Below are positions 6,498 through 13,689 of a DNA stretch of 13,741 bases, piece by piece. The translations under genes and the position numbers were made by a program. The DNA lies in NCBI GenBank assembly GCA_947177325.1, contig CAMWUH010000026.1:1-13741 (forward strand). Direction: 5' to 3'. The notes below the pieces were generated by a model. It ran no database searches and was not told the DNA's origin. It saw nothing but the letters and a program-made list of their open reading frames with translations. Positions within the stretch are counted from its first letter, which is position 1; the number at the start of each line of letters is the position of its first letter. The DNA is from an uncultured Bacteroidales bacterium. GTDB lineage: Bacteria; Bacteroidota; Bacteroidia; Bacteroidales; Muribaculaceae.

Positions 6498-7913
6498 ATG
6501 GCTCATAAACATCGCGTGGCAGTGGCCCGAATATTTTCTGACCTTATCAAAGCCGACCGCATTATCGATACAGGCGAAATCAGCTTTTGGCTTGAGATGT
6601 GTCAAAAGCATGATATCGATGAAAAAGTCAAGGCCGACGCCACTAATATATCATTAGCCGAGGCTATCGAAACGCTGCGCTATGCCGATGATGAAAAGTT
6701 GCGTCGCGATGTGCTGGAAGATTGCAGAAAAATGACTACGAGCGACGGCTTTTGTGCTTCGACAGAGGCTCTTCTGATGATTACCCTATCGAAGATGCTC
6801 GATGATAACACCGAGGAGCAATGCGAAGTGCTGTCGATAAAGCGCTCGTCGTTTGAAATCGATGTGGCAACGGCGCTGTATATCGAAAACAGCTTTGACT
6901 CGGAGGTTAATGAGATAATCGCCGAGCGTTATCGTTCCATTTTCCGCGAATTGCAATTTGCGGGCTTCAATTTTATCTACATCCCCAAAATCATTGACCA
7001 TTACCGCCGGACCGATCCCCAGATGTTCCTGGAAATTCTGCGTTTCCTCGCTCCGACAAAGAAAGCCGATCAATTAGAGGATATCTACCGGGACATAATA
7101 GGGATGACTACTGAGAAATTTTGTCGCGACATTATGATTAACCGCTGCAACATGACTGAATTGCGTGGCATAAATCAGCCATCGCTCCTAATCAAAGTCA
7201 GCAACAGTTATGTAGGCGACATTCCATACGCCAACTACCTGCAAATACCGGTTGATGATGAGATAGTCGCCACAGTTGAAAATTTCGTCGACCGTTTCAC
7301 CGGAATGCTCAGTAGCGACATCTACGTTATCAAAACCGCCGAGGAAAGCAATAATCAATACCATTACCACGGCTTCTACAAGCAACTTCTCGAGAAATTC
7401 CTGACAACCAGCAACATTAACAGCGCCATCGAAATCAACCCGAAGAGCCGTAAGGAGATGATTAAGTTTAAGGACATCGACAGGTATCTCAACAACATCA
7501 ATCGTCGTGAACGCGCCCTCTACATTGCGCTGCTCTGCCAGGAAGGCGGGATTGACTTCAGTCGCCCCACATCAGGGCCGCAGCTTCGCACCTACAATCA
7601 GCGCATGGACCGTTTCCGCCGCCGTTACAATGCGATATATGATATGATAGGCGGCTCAGGTTCTACCCCTCCCGACCCTATCGATGCGCAATCGCGCAGC
7701 CAAATGGTATCGCGCATACGCAAAGTTGTCGGTTCGCTGACTCAATTGCAAAATCCTGAGAACTATACCATCACTCGCCGCGCTAACGGCCCCGATGCCG
7801 GCAAGCTTTTCATTGACCTTGACCGCTCGCAAGTGACTGTAACTGACGACAACGGCCAGCCGAAACCGTTAACGGAGTCAGACCTTTACAACGCCTTTAA
7901 AGCCATCCAATAA
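6498..7913 (+). CDS. Unrecognised 471-residue protein with TerB-like N-terminal domain
   Basis: Residues about 5-102 look like a TerB-type helical domain: two similar helix pairs with an acidic loop each. The first loop (KADRIIDTGE, 18-27) is a degenerate form and the second (TSDGFCASTE, 81-90) is a good form of the aDGxxxxxE motif. Residues about 115-330 are mixed helix and strand and I do not recognise them. The segment 330-385 is helical and basic (NRRERALYIALL, then RMDRFRRRYNAIYDM). After a Gly/Ser/Pro linker (385-396) the last 75 residues (SRIRKVVGSL, NPENYTITRR, GKLFIDLD) resemble a small winged-helix layout, but this is only an impression. No signal peptide or membrane segment is present, so it should be cytoplasmic. 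It is monocistronic, divergent from the Fe-S flavoprotein and convergent with ribF, with only 30 nt between. Function unknown; TerB proteins are linked to tellurite and stress responses, but no other ter gene is here. Confidence 0.7.
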   Translation: MAHKHRVAVARIFSDLIKADRIIDTGEISFWLEMCQKHDIDEKVKADATNISLAEAIETLRYADDEKLRRDVLEDCRKMTTSDGFCASTEALLMITLSKMLDDNTEEQCEVLSIKRSSFEIDVATALYIENSFDSEVNEIIAERYRSIFRELQFAGFNFIYIPKIIDHYRRTDPQMFLEILRFLAPTKKADQLEDIYRDIIGMTTEKFCRDIMINRCNMTELRGINQPSLLIKVSNSYVGDIPYANYLQIPVDDEIVATVENFVDRFTGMLSSDIYVIKTAEESNNQYHYHGFYKQLLEKFLTTSNINSAIEINPKSRKEMIKFKDIDRYLNNINRRERALYIALLCQEGGIDFSRPTSGPQLRTYNQRMDRFRRRYNAIYDMIGGSGSTPPDPIDAQSRSQMVSRIRKVVGSLTQLQNPENYTITRRANGPDAGKLFIDLDRSQVTVTDDNGQPKPLTESDLYNAFKAIQ

Positions 7914-7943
7914 TAGGGTTGAAAAACAGTTGAGACAGGTAGC

Positions 7944-8852
7944 CTAAAGGGCGAAATGGCGACGAGCCGCGGCAACGTCGTCAGCAATTTGACGGCGCAG
8001 AAGGTCGATACTGTCAAAGCGGCGTTCACCCCGCAGGCGGTCGACGAGCTGCAGCGTTAGAGGTTGGCCATAAAGATTGCCGCAGTAGTCAAGTAAATGA
8101 GCTTCAATCGACAGGCGAGGTTCCGCTGACTTGTCAACCGTAGGGCGATAGCCGATGTTGACCACGGCCGGATGCTCCGAGCCATCGTCAAGGCGCCCCA
8201 ATGCCAGATAAACACCGGTGGCCGGCACACACAGACGCTCGTCAATTTGCAAGTTGGCGGTTGGAAAATCAATTGTGCGCCCTAATTGTTGACCTGATTC
8301 CACAATGCCCGAGAGAGAGAAACTGCGGCCAAGCATACGGTTGGCGGCAGCTATGTCGCCACGGTCGAGCATCCGGCGGATAGCAGTGGAGCTGACATTG
8401 AGGCGAGCTGTTTCGTCGTCGGTTGCCACAGGTATTGTAAACGGGCGCGCAGTGACTACCTCAACCCCTTCCTCTGCTCCGATTGTTTTATAGTCATCGT
8501 GGCTTAGACCGCGGTCGGCTCCGAAGCGATTGTTGTAGCCCAGCAACAGGCGCTCAACGTCGTAGTCGCTGCGCAGTCGGCGAATGAAGTCGCGGGCGGA
8601 GGTGGCGGCAAAAGCGCGGTCAAAATTCATCATGGCTACGTCGACATTTTCCGCCTCCAGAAGCCTACGCTTTTCCGGGGCCAACGTGAGCAGTTTTGGC
8701 GCACGCTCCGGCGCGAGGATTGCCACCGGATGGTCAGGGAAGGTCACTACCAGAGGGCGGCTGCCGCGAGCCGCCTTGTGGAGCTGCTCAATCAGGTAAC
8801 GGTGGCCGCGATGCACTCCGTCAAACACTCCTATGGTTGCCGTGGTTGCCAT
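7944..8852 (-). CDS. ribF: Bifunctional riboflavin kinase / FMN adenylyltransferase
   Basis: This 302-residue enzyme makes FMN from riboflavin and then FAD. The N-terminal adenylyltransferase half shows the nucleotidyltransferase motif GVFDGVHRGH (8-17), GYNNRFGADR (105-114) and SSTAIRRML (154-162). The C-terminal kinase half begins about 176 with GRSFSLSGIV, has the PTAN motif at 197-200 (ATP/Mg binding), NIGYRPTV at 232-239 and the catalytic base E250 in SIEAHLLD. The N-terminus is about 15-18 residues shorter than in E. coli RibF, starting only seven residues before the GVFDGVH motif. That start is forced, because the codon immediately before the ATG is the in-frame TAG stop of the HAD gene. 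It is the last gene of a six-gene minus-strand run, and no terminator is visible in the 30 nt before the convergent TerB-like gene ends. Confidence 0.95.
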   Translation of the reverse strand: MATTATIGVFDGVHRGHRYLIEQLHKAARGSRPLVVTFPDHPVAILAPERAPKLLTLAPEKRRLLEAENVDVAMMNFDRAFAATSARDFIRRLRSDYDVERLLLGYNNRFGADRGLSHDDYKTIGAEEGVEVVTARPFTIPVATDDETARLNVSSTAIRRMLDRGDIAAANRMLGRSFSLSGIVESGQQLGRTIDFPTANLQIDERLCVPATGVYLALGRLDDGSEHPAVVNIGYRPTVDKSAEPRLSIEAHLLDYCGNLYGQPLTLQLVDRLRGERRFDSIDLLRRQIADDVAAARRHFAL

Positions 8853-9482
8853 CTACTTCAAGTAATTGATATAAGGGGTGGAAATATCGACTACATGAGC
8901 GGCTTGGAATCCTGCTTGACGAGCAGCGTCGCAGTTGGCCTCGCTGTCGTCGAGAAAAATTGTTTCAGCCGGGTCAAAGGCGAATTGCTCAATGGCGCGA
9001 ACGAATATTGCAGCGTCGGGTTTATAGGCGTGAGCATCAAACGATGTTATAATGCCGGTGAAATAGTGGTCGATGTCGTGACCGTCTTTTTTGAACTCGT
9101 CAAGAATTATGCGCTCCCACATAATATGGTTGGTGTTGGAGAGCAAATACAACTTGTAGCCGCGAGCACGGAGGTCGTCGAGCCGGCGCAGGCGCTCGAC
9201 AGGTATGCCAATCAGGAATTTTCCAAAAGCCTCGTCGATTTCGTTGTCGCTGACAGGGCGGTTGATTTGCTTGCGAAGCTCATCACGAAACTCGGCATCG
9301 CTTATCAGCCCCTTTTCCAGAGCGAGGAAGGGGCCTTTCTGTCCGTAGGTACCAAGCTGGCTGTCGGCATTGTCCATGCCGATGGCTTTCAGCGCTTCAA
9401 CTGCGTTGTCGCGCTTGATATCCATTATGACCCCTCCGAGGTCAAACATTACATTACGTATATTTCTATTTTTACTATCCAT
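8853..9482 (-). CDS. HAD-superfamily phosphatase (YihX-like, subfamily IA)
   Basis: This 209-residue HAD hydrolase has motif I FDLGGVIMD with the nucleophile D14, motif II LLSNTN with S115, the motif III lysine K154 in AYKPD, and motif IV FLDDSEAN with D178/D179. The residue two after the nucleophile is Gly (DLGGV) instead of the usual Asp, as in the YihX group of sugar-phosphate phosphatases, so this is a subfamily trait and not a defect. A helical cap lies at about 22-95. The substrate is not readable from sequence. Context suggests a flavin connection: its TAG stop touches the ATG of ribF with no gap, and HAD phosphatases are known to dephosphorylate the riboflavin precursor ARPP or FMN. 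The rnhB stop lies 4 nt upstream of its ATG. A general sugar-phosphatase or housecleaning role is equally possible. Confidence 0.85.
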   Translation of the reverse strand: MDSKNRNIRNVMFDLGGVIMDIKRDNAVEALKAIGMDNADSQLGTYGQKGPFLALEKGLISDAEFRDELRKQINRPVSDNEIDEAFGKFLIGIPVERLRRLDDLRARGYKLYLLSNTNHIMWERIILDEFKKDGHDIDHYFTGIITSFDAHAYKPDAAIFVRAIEQFAFDPAETIFLDDSEANCDAARQAGFQAAHVVDISTPYINYLK

Positions 9483-9486
9483 TATT

Positions 9487-10134
9487 CTAAAAATCGAGTG
9501 TTAACTGAGTGTCGAGCAGGCGAAACGACATGCGATGCACCGGGGAGGGCCCGTTGGCTTCAATGGCCCGGCGATGGTCGGCTGTTGGGTATCCTTTGTT
9601 CTTATCCCAGTGATAGACAGGATATTGGCGGTGGAGCTCCATCATAGCATCGTCGCGATAGGTTTTGGCGAGAATTGATGCAGCGGCAATGTTGGCCAAT
9701 CGGCCGTCGCCTTTTACCACGGTTGTAAACGGCACGTCGGCCCACGGCTTGAAGCGGTTACCGTCAACCACCACGGCTTCGGGCTTGACTTTCAGGGCGT
9801 CTAAAGCGCGGTGCATAGCTAAAATCGAGGCGTTGAGGATGTTGATTTCATCAATCTCAGCAGCCGTCACAACCCCCACGGCCCATGCCACGGATTCGGC
9901 CTCGATTATGGGACGAAGTTCGTAGCGCTGTTTTTCGGTCAACTGCTTGGAATCGTTTAGCAGCGGATGGCTGAAATCAGGCGGAAGGATAACGGCTGCG
10001 GCGTACACATCGCCGGCCAGGCAGCCGCGCCCGGCTTCGTCACATCCGGCCTCGATAACGGCTATGTCAAGCGCCGGGGGGAGTGGGTTATGTTGGTGCG
10101 GTCGTCGCTTTTGTTGCGACTTTTGTTGAGTCAT
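9487..10134 (-). CDS. rnhB: Ribonuclease HII
   Basis: This 215-residue endonuclease cuts RNA in RNA-DNA hybrids and removes single ribonucleotides misincorporated in DNA. The catalytic DEDD set is visible: D32 and E33 in GCDEAGRG (30-37), D124 in VVVDGNR, and D161 in AKTYRDD. The NDSKQLTEKQR block (60-70) and GYPTADHRRA (181-190) are typical of type 2 RNase H. The first ~20 residues are Gln/Arg/His/Pro-rich and lie before the conserved core. Its ATG overlaps the stop of the SemiSWEET gene by 4 bp (ATGA), so the two are probably translationally coupled, and the HAD gene starts 4 nt after its TAG stop. Confidence 0.96.
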   Translation of the reverse strand: MTQQKSQQKRRPHQHNPLPPALDIAVIEAGCDEAGRGCLAGDVYAAAVILPPDFSHPLLNDSKQLTEKQRYELRPIIEAESVAWAVGVVTAAEIDEINILNASILAMHRALDALKVKPEAVVVDGNRFKPWADVPFTTVVKGDGRLANIAAASILAKTYRDDAMMELHRQYPVYHWDKNKGYPTADHRRAIEANGPSPVHRMSFRLLDTQLTLDF

Positions 10135-10421
10135 TTTCGGGTTTTATTTCGTTTTTTGAGGTCGTTGCGCACCTTTATCACAAAAATAATTGCGCTGGCC
10201 AGGGTGGTTATAGCATTGGTGATTACAAGCGGAATGTTGTTGGTCAACACTCCGTTGACAATGAAGAAAATACTGCCCAGGCCGAGCAGGAGAAAGGTTG
10301 GCAAGGCAATGGCATCGGTTTCGCGTGTGCGGATTGTGTGAATAGCTTGCGGCAGGTATCCCATCACCATGCAAAGCGAGGCGGCATAGCCAAAGATATT
10401 AATCCAGTCAGTAGTGTTCAT
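10131..10421 (-). CDS. SemiSWEET-type sugar transporter (PQ-loop family)
   Basis: This 96-residue membrane protein has three hydrophobic helices (about 5-28, 38-59 and 63-85) and the PQ motif at P24-Q25 in GYLPQAIHTIRTR, which is the hallmark of the MtN3/SWEET half-transporters that act as dimers in the inner membrane. A conserved Asn (N69 or N56) on the later helices fits the substrate pocket seen in SemiSWEET structures. The tail is strongly basic (LKKRNKTRK), consistent with a cytoplasmic C-terminus. Substrate is likely a mono- or disaccharide by family, but unproven here. The stop overlaps the rnhB ATG by 4 bp; a 56-nt gap separates it from the phosphatase homologue upstream. Confidence 0.88.
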   Translation of the reverse strand: MNTTDWINIFGYAASLCMVMGYLPQAIHTIRTRETDAIALPTFLLLGLGSIFFIVNGVLTNNIPLVITNAITTLASAIIFVIKVRNDLKKRNKTRK

Positions 10422-10477
10422 GCTATGTCAGATTTAAGGTAATTAAGAAAAGGCAGGTAAAGAGCCCGGATAACGAT

Positions 10478-12073
10478 TTATCTGAGCGGTGGCAAAGCAG
10501 CCGCATTAGGGGCGCGCAGGCGGCTGATACGGGCAATTGTAGGCGCTATGGCGCGGGCATCAACCGGAGTGGTTATAACAGTGGAGGCTACTCCCGGCGC
10601 TTTAATGACGGCCATTGATGTGGCAGGGGTTGCGCGCTCGACTTGGGCCACGTTGCGCCCCGAGTCGGCTCCGGCATTGATACTCCATCCGGGGGTGACG
10701 GCGATGAAAATGTCGCCGGCGGTGTCAACATCGATGTTGCGGGCAATAGGGAAAGTGGTAACCTCGGATTGGGGAGCTGTCACGAGTTCACGAAGCGTGG
10801 TTGCATAGGCCACTCCACTCATCTTGCGCAGGAAATCGGCGCCTTCGCGACTAACCTCCTCCAGATTTAATCCGCGCTCTTTAATCAAGTCGCGGTTAAG
10901 ATAGAATTGATGGTTGTGATATCCGAGCACCCAATCACCGTTGCCATAAATGGTCATATAGTTCATTTTCATCAGCGACACGGCGCGCTCGGGGGAGAAT
11001 ACCCCCGAGGGGATACCCCACTTCTCGTCGTCGCGGGGCGACGTGGGTCTTACGGGCGTACCCACAATGGCGATGGCGGCTTCAGCTCCTGAGGGCAGCT
11101 TGGCATCGATAGCTTTAAGCAGTCGCGCCAACTGCAAGTCGAGTTTGATGTAAGCGTCGATTGTTTCGGCGCGGACGTCAGGGTCGGTTGAAAAAGTGTA
11201 GGGCTGCACGGTGTAGGTCAGCGCGAGGAAATCAATCGGCTCACGGCCACCAAGATTAAATTGGTTGATATAATCGATAGCCAGGTCGGTCACCTCCTGA
11301 TTGACAGGAGCCGCTTCTTTAAAAGCCACTACTCTGCGAGGGTCAGAGGCGGGATAGGAATGGCGGAACTGATAAATCTGCTTGTAGCTTGGCAACGAAG
11401 AGTATAGGCCGCCACGTGGAGAGGGCACCCACGAGAGGGTGTCGAGCCTGGTTGACAGCGCTCGGCTGCGATTGGCCATTTGCATAGCCATTGGGAGGTC
11501 TTTATAGTAGGTAGTTGTGGCCCATCGGCCGGGATGGTCTGTTATCCATGCTGCCGAATTACCGGCGTGTCCGGCACCGATGAGCGCTTGCTCAGCTGAG
11601 GGCGCAATGGAATAGACTGCACCCAATCCGCCTGCATCGAGGCGCGCCTCATCGCCCAGGGTCGATACTCGAATGGCCTCCGGCGAGAATGTTTCGTCAG
11701 TGAAATTGCCAATGTAGGTGCGGTCGGTAAAAATCGGGATTGGCCGGCGGGTAGAGGCGTCAAAAAGTTCTCGACCGGTAATGCCGTTGACAGCCGGCGA
11801 AGCCCCTGTGAAAATCACGGCTGAAGAGGCCACATCGTCAAGATGCGACCCATAATCAAGGTCGGTTATAACTGTGCTGCCGCTTAATAACCGGTTAAAC
11901 CCGTCGGGGCCGAAATACTCGCGCAACTCAGTCAGGCGGTCATAATCGAGCCCGTTGACCACGGCAGTCACCACCAATGCCGGGCGGCCGGCCCGCTTAT
12001 CGGCCGGCTTCTGTGCCTCCGTAGCAGTTAGCGAAAGAATTGTAGCGAATATAATCAGAGAAAATCGTTTCAT
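10478..12073 (-). CDS. Exported PafA-type alkaline phosphatase homologue, active-site residues lost
   Basis: This 531-residue protein has a Sec signal peptide (KR at 2-3, hydrophobic 5-16, likely cleavage after TEA at 18-20) and the overall plan of PafA-like phosphatases. RPALVVTAVV (30-39) matches the first core strand, VIFTGASPAVNGITG (86-100) the segment after the nucleophile, AGHAGNSAAW (167-176) the conserved middle block, LDLQLARLLKAID (311-323) the helix after the metal loop, and the end VDARAIAPTIARI the usual C-terminus. By alignment from memory, the metal Asp is N40, the nucleophile Thr falls on D80, and the family Asn on R101. The Lys/Arg pair is S159/E161, the TDYxGH metal motif is TVQPYT, and the ADHG motif is replaced by GTPV. 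It is probably a non-catalytic envelope protein. Start: ATG at 12073 overlaps the previous stop (ATGA); an in-frame TTG at 12127 is less likely. Confidence 0.82.
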   Translation of the reverse strand: MKRFSLIIFATILSLTATEAQKPADKRAGRPALVVTAVVNGLDYDRLTELREYFGPDGFNRLLSGSTVITDLDYGSHLDDVASSAVIFTGASPAVNGITGRELFDASTRRPIPIFTDRTYIGNFTDETFSPEAIRVSTLGDEARLDAGGLGAVYSIAPSAEQALIGAGHAGNSAAWITDHPGRWATTTYYKDLPMAMQMANRSRALSTRLDTLSWVPSPRGGLYSSLPSYKQIYQFRHSYPASDPRRVVAFKEAAPVNQEVTDLAIDYINQFNLGGREPIDFLALTYTVQPYTFSTDPDVRAETIDAYIKLDLQLARLLKAIDAKLPSGAEAAIAIVGTPVRPTSPRDDEKWGIPSGVFSPERAVSLMKMNYMTIYGNGDWVLGYHNHQFYLNRDLIKERGLNLEEVSREGADFLRKMSGVAYATTLRELVTAPQSEVTTFPIARNIDVDTAGDIFIAVTPGWSINAGADSGRNVAQVERATPATSMAVIKAPGVASTVITTPVDARAIAPTIARISRLRAPNAAALPPLR

Positions 12074-13290
12074 CGTTTGCTTGAAGAAGAAGTAGTTGAC
12101 GTCAGGTCGGTGCGCTCGGCAACCCAATAATAGCTGAAGGCCATAAGTAATTCGGCCAAAGCCATCAGTGAAACAAAGATTGACGTCGCGGATGAAAACA
12201 TATAGTTAAATATAAACATAAAGGTCGCCAATGCGAAAACCGCCATAGCCCATTTCATGATTTTCTGACATTTGCGCCACCAAATCAACAGCGGCACAAT
12301 GAGCAGCAACGGATTAAGCCACAACAAATTGCGGTTAGCACCGGTAGCTTCTTGCTCTGACCAGAACATCAACATCGCAACCATCACACCCAAAACGCCG
12401 TAGAGCAAGAAAAATAAAGCATTGCTCCACCGGCACACACGCTTGCGCTTAATCTGCCAAAAGCATGTAGCCAAAGCCCACACAAGCACCGGGGCAACTA
12501 CAACCCATGCCGAGGGCTCTGACGATCGGCAACCTGACGCCTCGGCCACCAACGTAACGGGTTCACCCACAGTTAAGGGCGATGCTTGCCCTGAAGCAGG
12601 GTCGACAATCTGACCCCGCTCAATCAATCGGCTGAGATAGAGCGGAGCAAATGCTCGCTGACGGTCGGTAATCGGGCGGTCGACGTCGCGCCCTAAAGCT
12701 ATATCGATAAATAATTGATAGAGCTGATTCTCAACGTGGTATTGTCGCAACTCCCTGCGAAATGTCGTTTCCTTGCCGCCATCTGCCGGGGAGAGGAATC
12801 GAAGCGTATCACCCGATAATTTTATAGCCTGCTCAATGATATTCAAAGGGCGAGTAGCGCAATTATCGCTCAGATAGCGATAGCGATATTTAACGTTTTC
12901 GGGCTGAAGGTTTTGCTCCACTAAGTTAACGAGCAGTTCGGCTTGCTCCGGCGAGAGATTTATCGGCTGCTCCACAACGCTGCGGCCCGAATAGCGATAT
13001 TCGTTCAGGAAAGCAATCGTAGGGCATGCGCCACACAAATAATCAGTGCGTCCCTTGGCGAACTTCCATTCAAACCCGGGGTCGGCAAAGTCAAACAAGC
13101 CCCAGTTAACCGTGACATCGCGTCCGTCGTCAAACTGCAAACGCAAAGCGGAGTGACCTTCAAGAGTGTAGACCGGCTCGCCGGGGCCACATGTGAGCAA
13201 GCTCACGCGTATGGTAGCTGACGCGGTAATCACCACTCCGGCCACCAGCCACAACAGGCCGATAAATAAACTATATTTAGATAACTTCAT
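12070..13290 (-). CDS. DUF4105 / Lnb N-terminal-domain membrane protein
   Basis: This 406-residue protein begins with an export signal (hydrophobic 7-24) followed by a periplasmic DUF4105 domain at about 27-235. The conserved pieces are EGHSALRL with H46, the NWGLFDF block (62-68), RYLSDNCATRP with C144, and a final segment around 205-230. H46 and C144 are probably the catalytic His/Cys pair, in the order His then Cys, of a permuted papain-like fold. After a linker come five predicted membrane helices (about 262-280, 290-310, 322-338, 347-364, 370-391) and a Ser/Thr-rich basic tail. Related N-terminal domains occur in Lnb, which moves an acyl chain within bacterial lipoproteins; whether that activity exists here is unknown. 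It is the first gene of the six-gene minus-strand run and its TGA overlaps the ATG of the phosphatase homologue. Confidence 0.85.
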   Translation of the reverse strand: MKLSKYSLFIGLLWLVAGVVITASATIRVSLLTCGPGEPVYTLEGHSALRLQFDDGRDVTVNWGLFDFADPGFEWKFAKGRTDYLCGACPTIAFLNEYRYSGRSVVEQPINLSPEQAELLVNLVEQNLQPENVKYRYRYLSDNCATRPLNIIEQAIKLSGDTLRFLSPADGGKETTFRRELRQYHVENQLYQLFIDIALGRDVDRPITDRQRAFAPLYLSRLIERGQIVDPASGQASPLTVGEPVTLVAEASGCRSSEPSAWVVVAPVLVWALATCFWQIKRKRVCRWSNALFFLLYGVLGVMVAMLMFWSEQEATGANRNLLWLNPLLLIVPLLIWWRKCQKIMKWAMAVFALATFMFIFNYMFSSATSIFVSLMALAELLMAFSYYWVAERTDLTSTTSSSSKR

Positions 13291-13311
13291 TTCGATTTCA
13301 ATAATGGATTA

Positions 13312-13319
13312 CAAAAATA
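13312..13319 (-). promoter_or_regulatory. Bacteroidota -7 promoter element for the DUF4105-led operon
   Basis: The minus strand reads TATTTTTG, matching TAnnTTTG, 21 nt before the ATG at 13290. This implies a leader of only about 15 nt. TTG triplets occur upstream but at shorter than ideal spacing, so the -33 element is doubtful. Confidence 0.5.
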
Positions 13320-13340
13320 GCTATTTTTTTTCAACAACTG

Positions 13341-13371
13341 TTGGCTATTTCAACAAAATTGCCTACATTTG
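13341..13371 (+). promoter_or_regulatory. Promoter of the ferredoxin gene
   Basis: TTG at 13341-13343 followed after 20 nt by TACATTTG (13364-13371) fits the Bacteroides promoter consensus (TTTG, 19-21 nt, TAnnTTTG) well. Transcription should begin near 13378, giving a leader of about 55 nt rich in A, C and T with no Shine-Dalgarno before the ATG at 13433. Its upstream element lies about 20 nt from the divergent minus-strand promoter. Confidence 0.7.
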
Positions 13372-13432
13372 CCCCTAACAATTACAACTTTTTCTCAACA
13401 AATAACTATTTTCTAAACAAAAACCCACTACC

Positions 13433-13600
13433 ATGGCTTACGTAATTACCGACAAATGTGTAGCTTGCGGCACTTGCTTGCCCGTGTGCCCCGTAGAAGC
13501 AATCTCTGAAGGCGATATCTACCACATCGATCCCGACACTTGCATTGAGTGCGGTTCATGTGCTGAAGTTTGCCCCAGCGAAGCTATCTTCCCCGGCTAA
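13433..13600 (+). CDS. 2[4Fe-4S] ferredoxin
   Basis: This 55-residue protein is a complete clostridial-type bacterial ferredoxin. Two cluster motifs of form CXXCXXCXXXCP are seen: C9, C12, C15, C19 and C37, C40, C43, C47, each followed by an Ala-Ile (VEAI, SEAI), with the internal twofold repeat of the family. It carries low-potential electrons in the cytoplasm, for example for pyruvate:ferredoxin oxidoreductase or hydrogenases in anaerobes. The length equals the classic family size. The ATG at 13433 is the only start compatible with the first strand (MAYVITDKC). It is monocistronic, with a clear promoter upstream and a terminator 26 nt after the stop. Confidence 0.95.
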   Translation: MAYVITDKCVACGTCLPVCPVEAISEGDIYHIDPDTCIECGSCAEVCPSEAIFPG

Positions 13601-13625
13601 TCAGCTACTCACTGATAACACAACC

Positions 13626-13663
13626 AAAACGGCCGCTTTGCAAGTTGACAAAGCAGCCGTTTT
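13626..13663 (+). terminator. Hairpin terminator of the ferredoxin gene
   Basis: AAAACGGCCGCTTTG (13626-13640) pairs with CAAAGCAGCCGTTTT (13649-13663) over 15 positions with one C/A mismatch, around the 8-nt loop CAAGTTGA. The 3' arm ends in GTTTTGTCGTTT. It starts 26 nt after the ferredoxin stop codon. Confidence 0.8.
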
Positions 13664-13689
13664 GTCGTTTACACGAATCATAAGAAAAG

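Noticed and set aside
8850..8855. Programmed readthrough of the TAG between the HAD gene and ribF
   Set aside because: The sequence after the TAG does not match known readthrough contexts and an ATG follows immediately, so simple reinitiation is the more economical explanation.
8853..9482. HAD protein as a catalytically dead enzyme because of Gly at the second motif I position
   Set aside because: DLGG/DLGN is normal in the active YihX-like subfamily, and all other HAD motif residues are present.
8730..9647. A 305-codon open frame on the plus strand, antisense to ribF, the HAD gene and rnhB
   Set aside because: The minus strand carries three genes with full catalytic motifs and tight junctions. 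The antisense frame crosses gene borders, has no recognisable motif and reflects codon bias of the real genes.
12074..12127. Longer start of the phosphatase homologue at an in-frame TTG
   Set aside because: The ATG at 12073 gives a proper signal peptide at the extreme N-terminus and an ATGA overlap with the upstream gene; the extension would bury the signal peptide.
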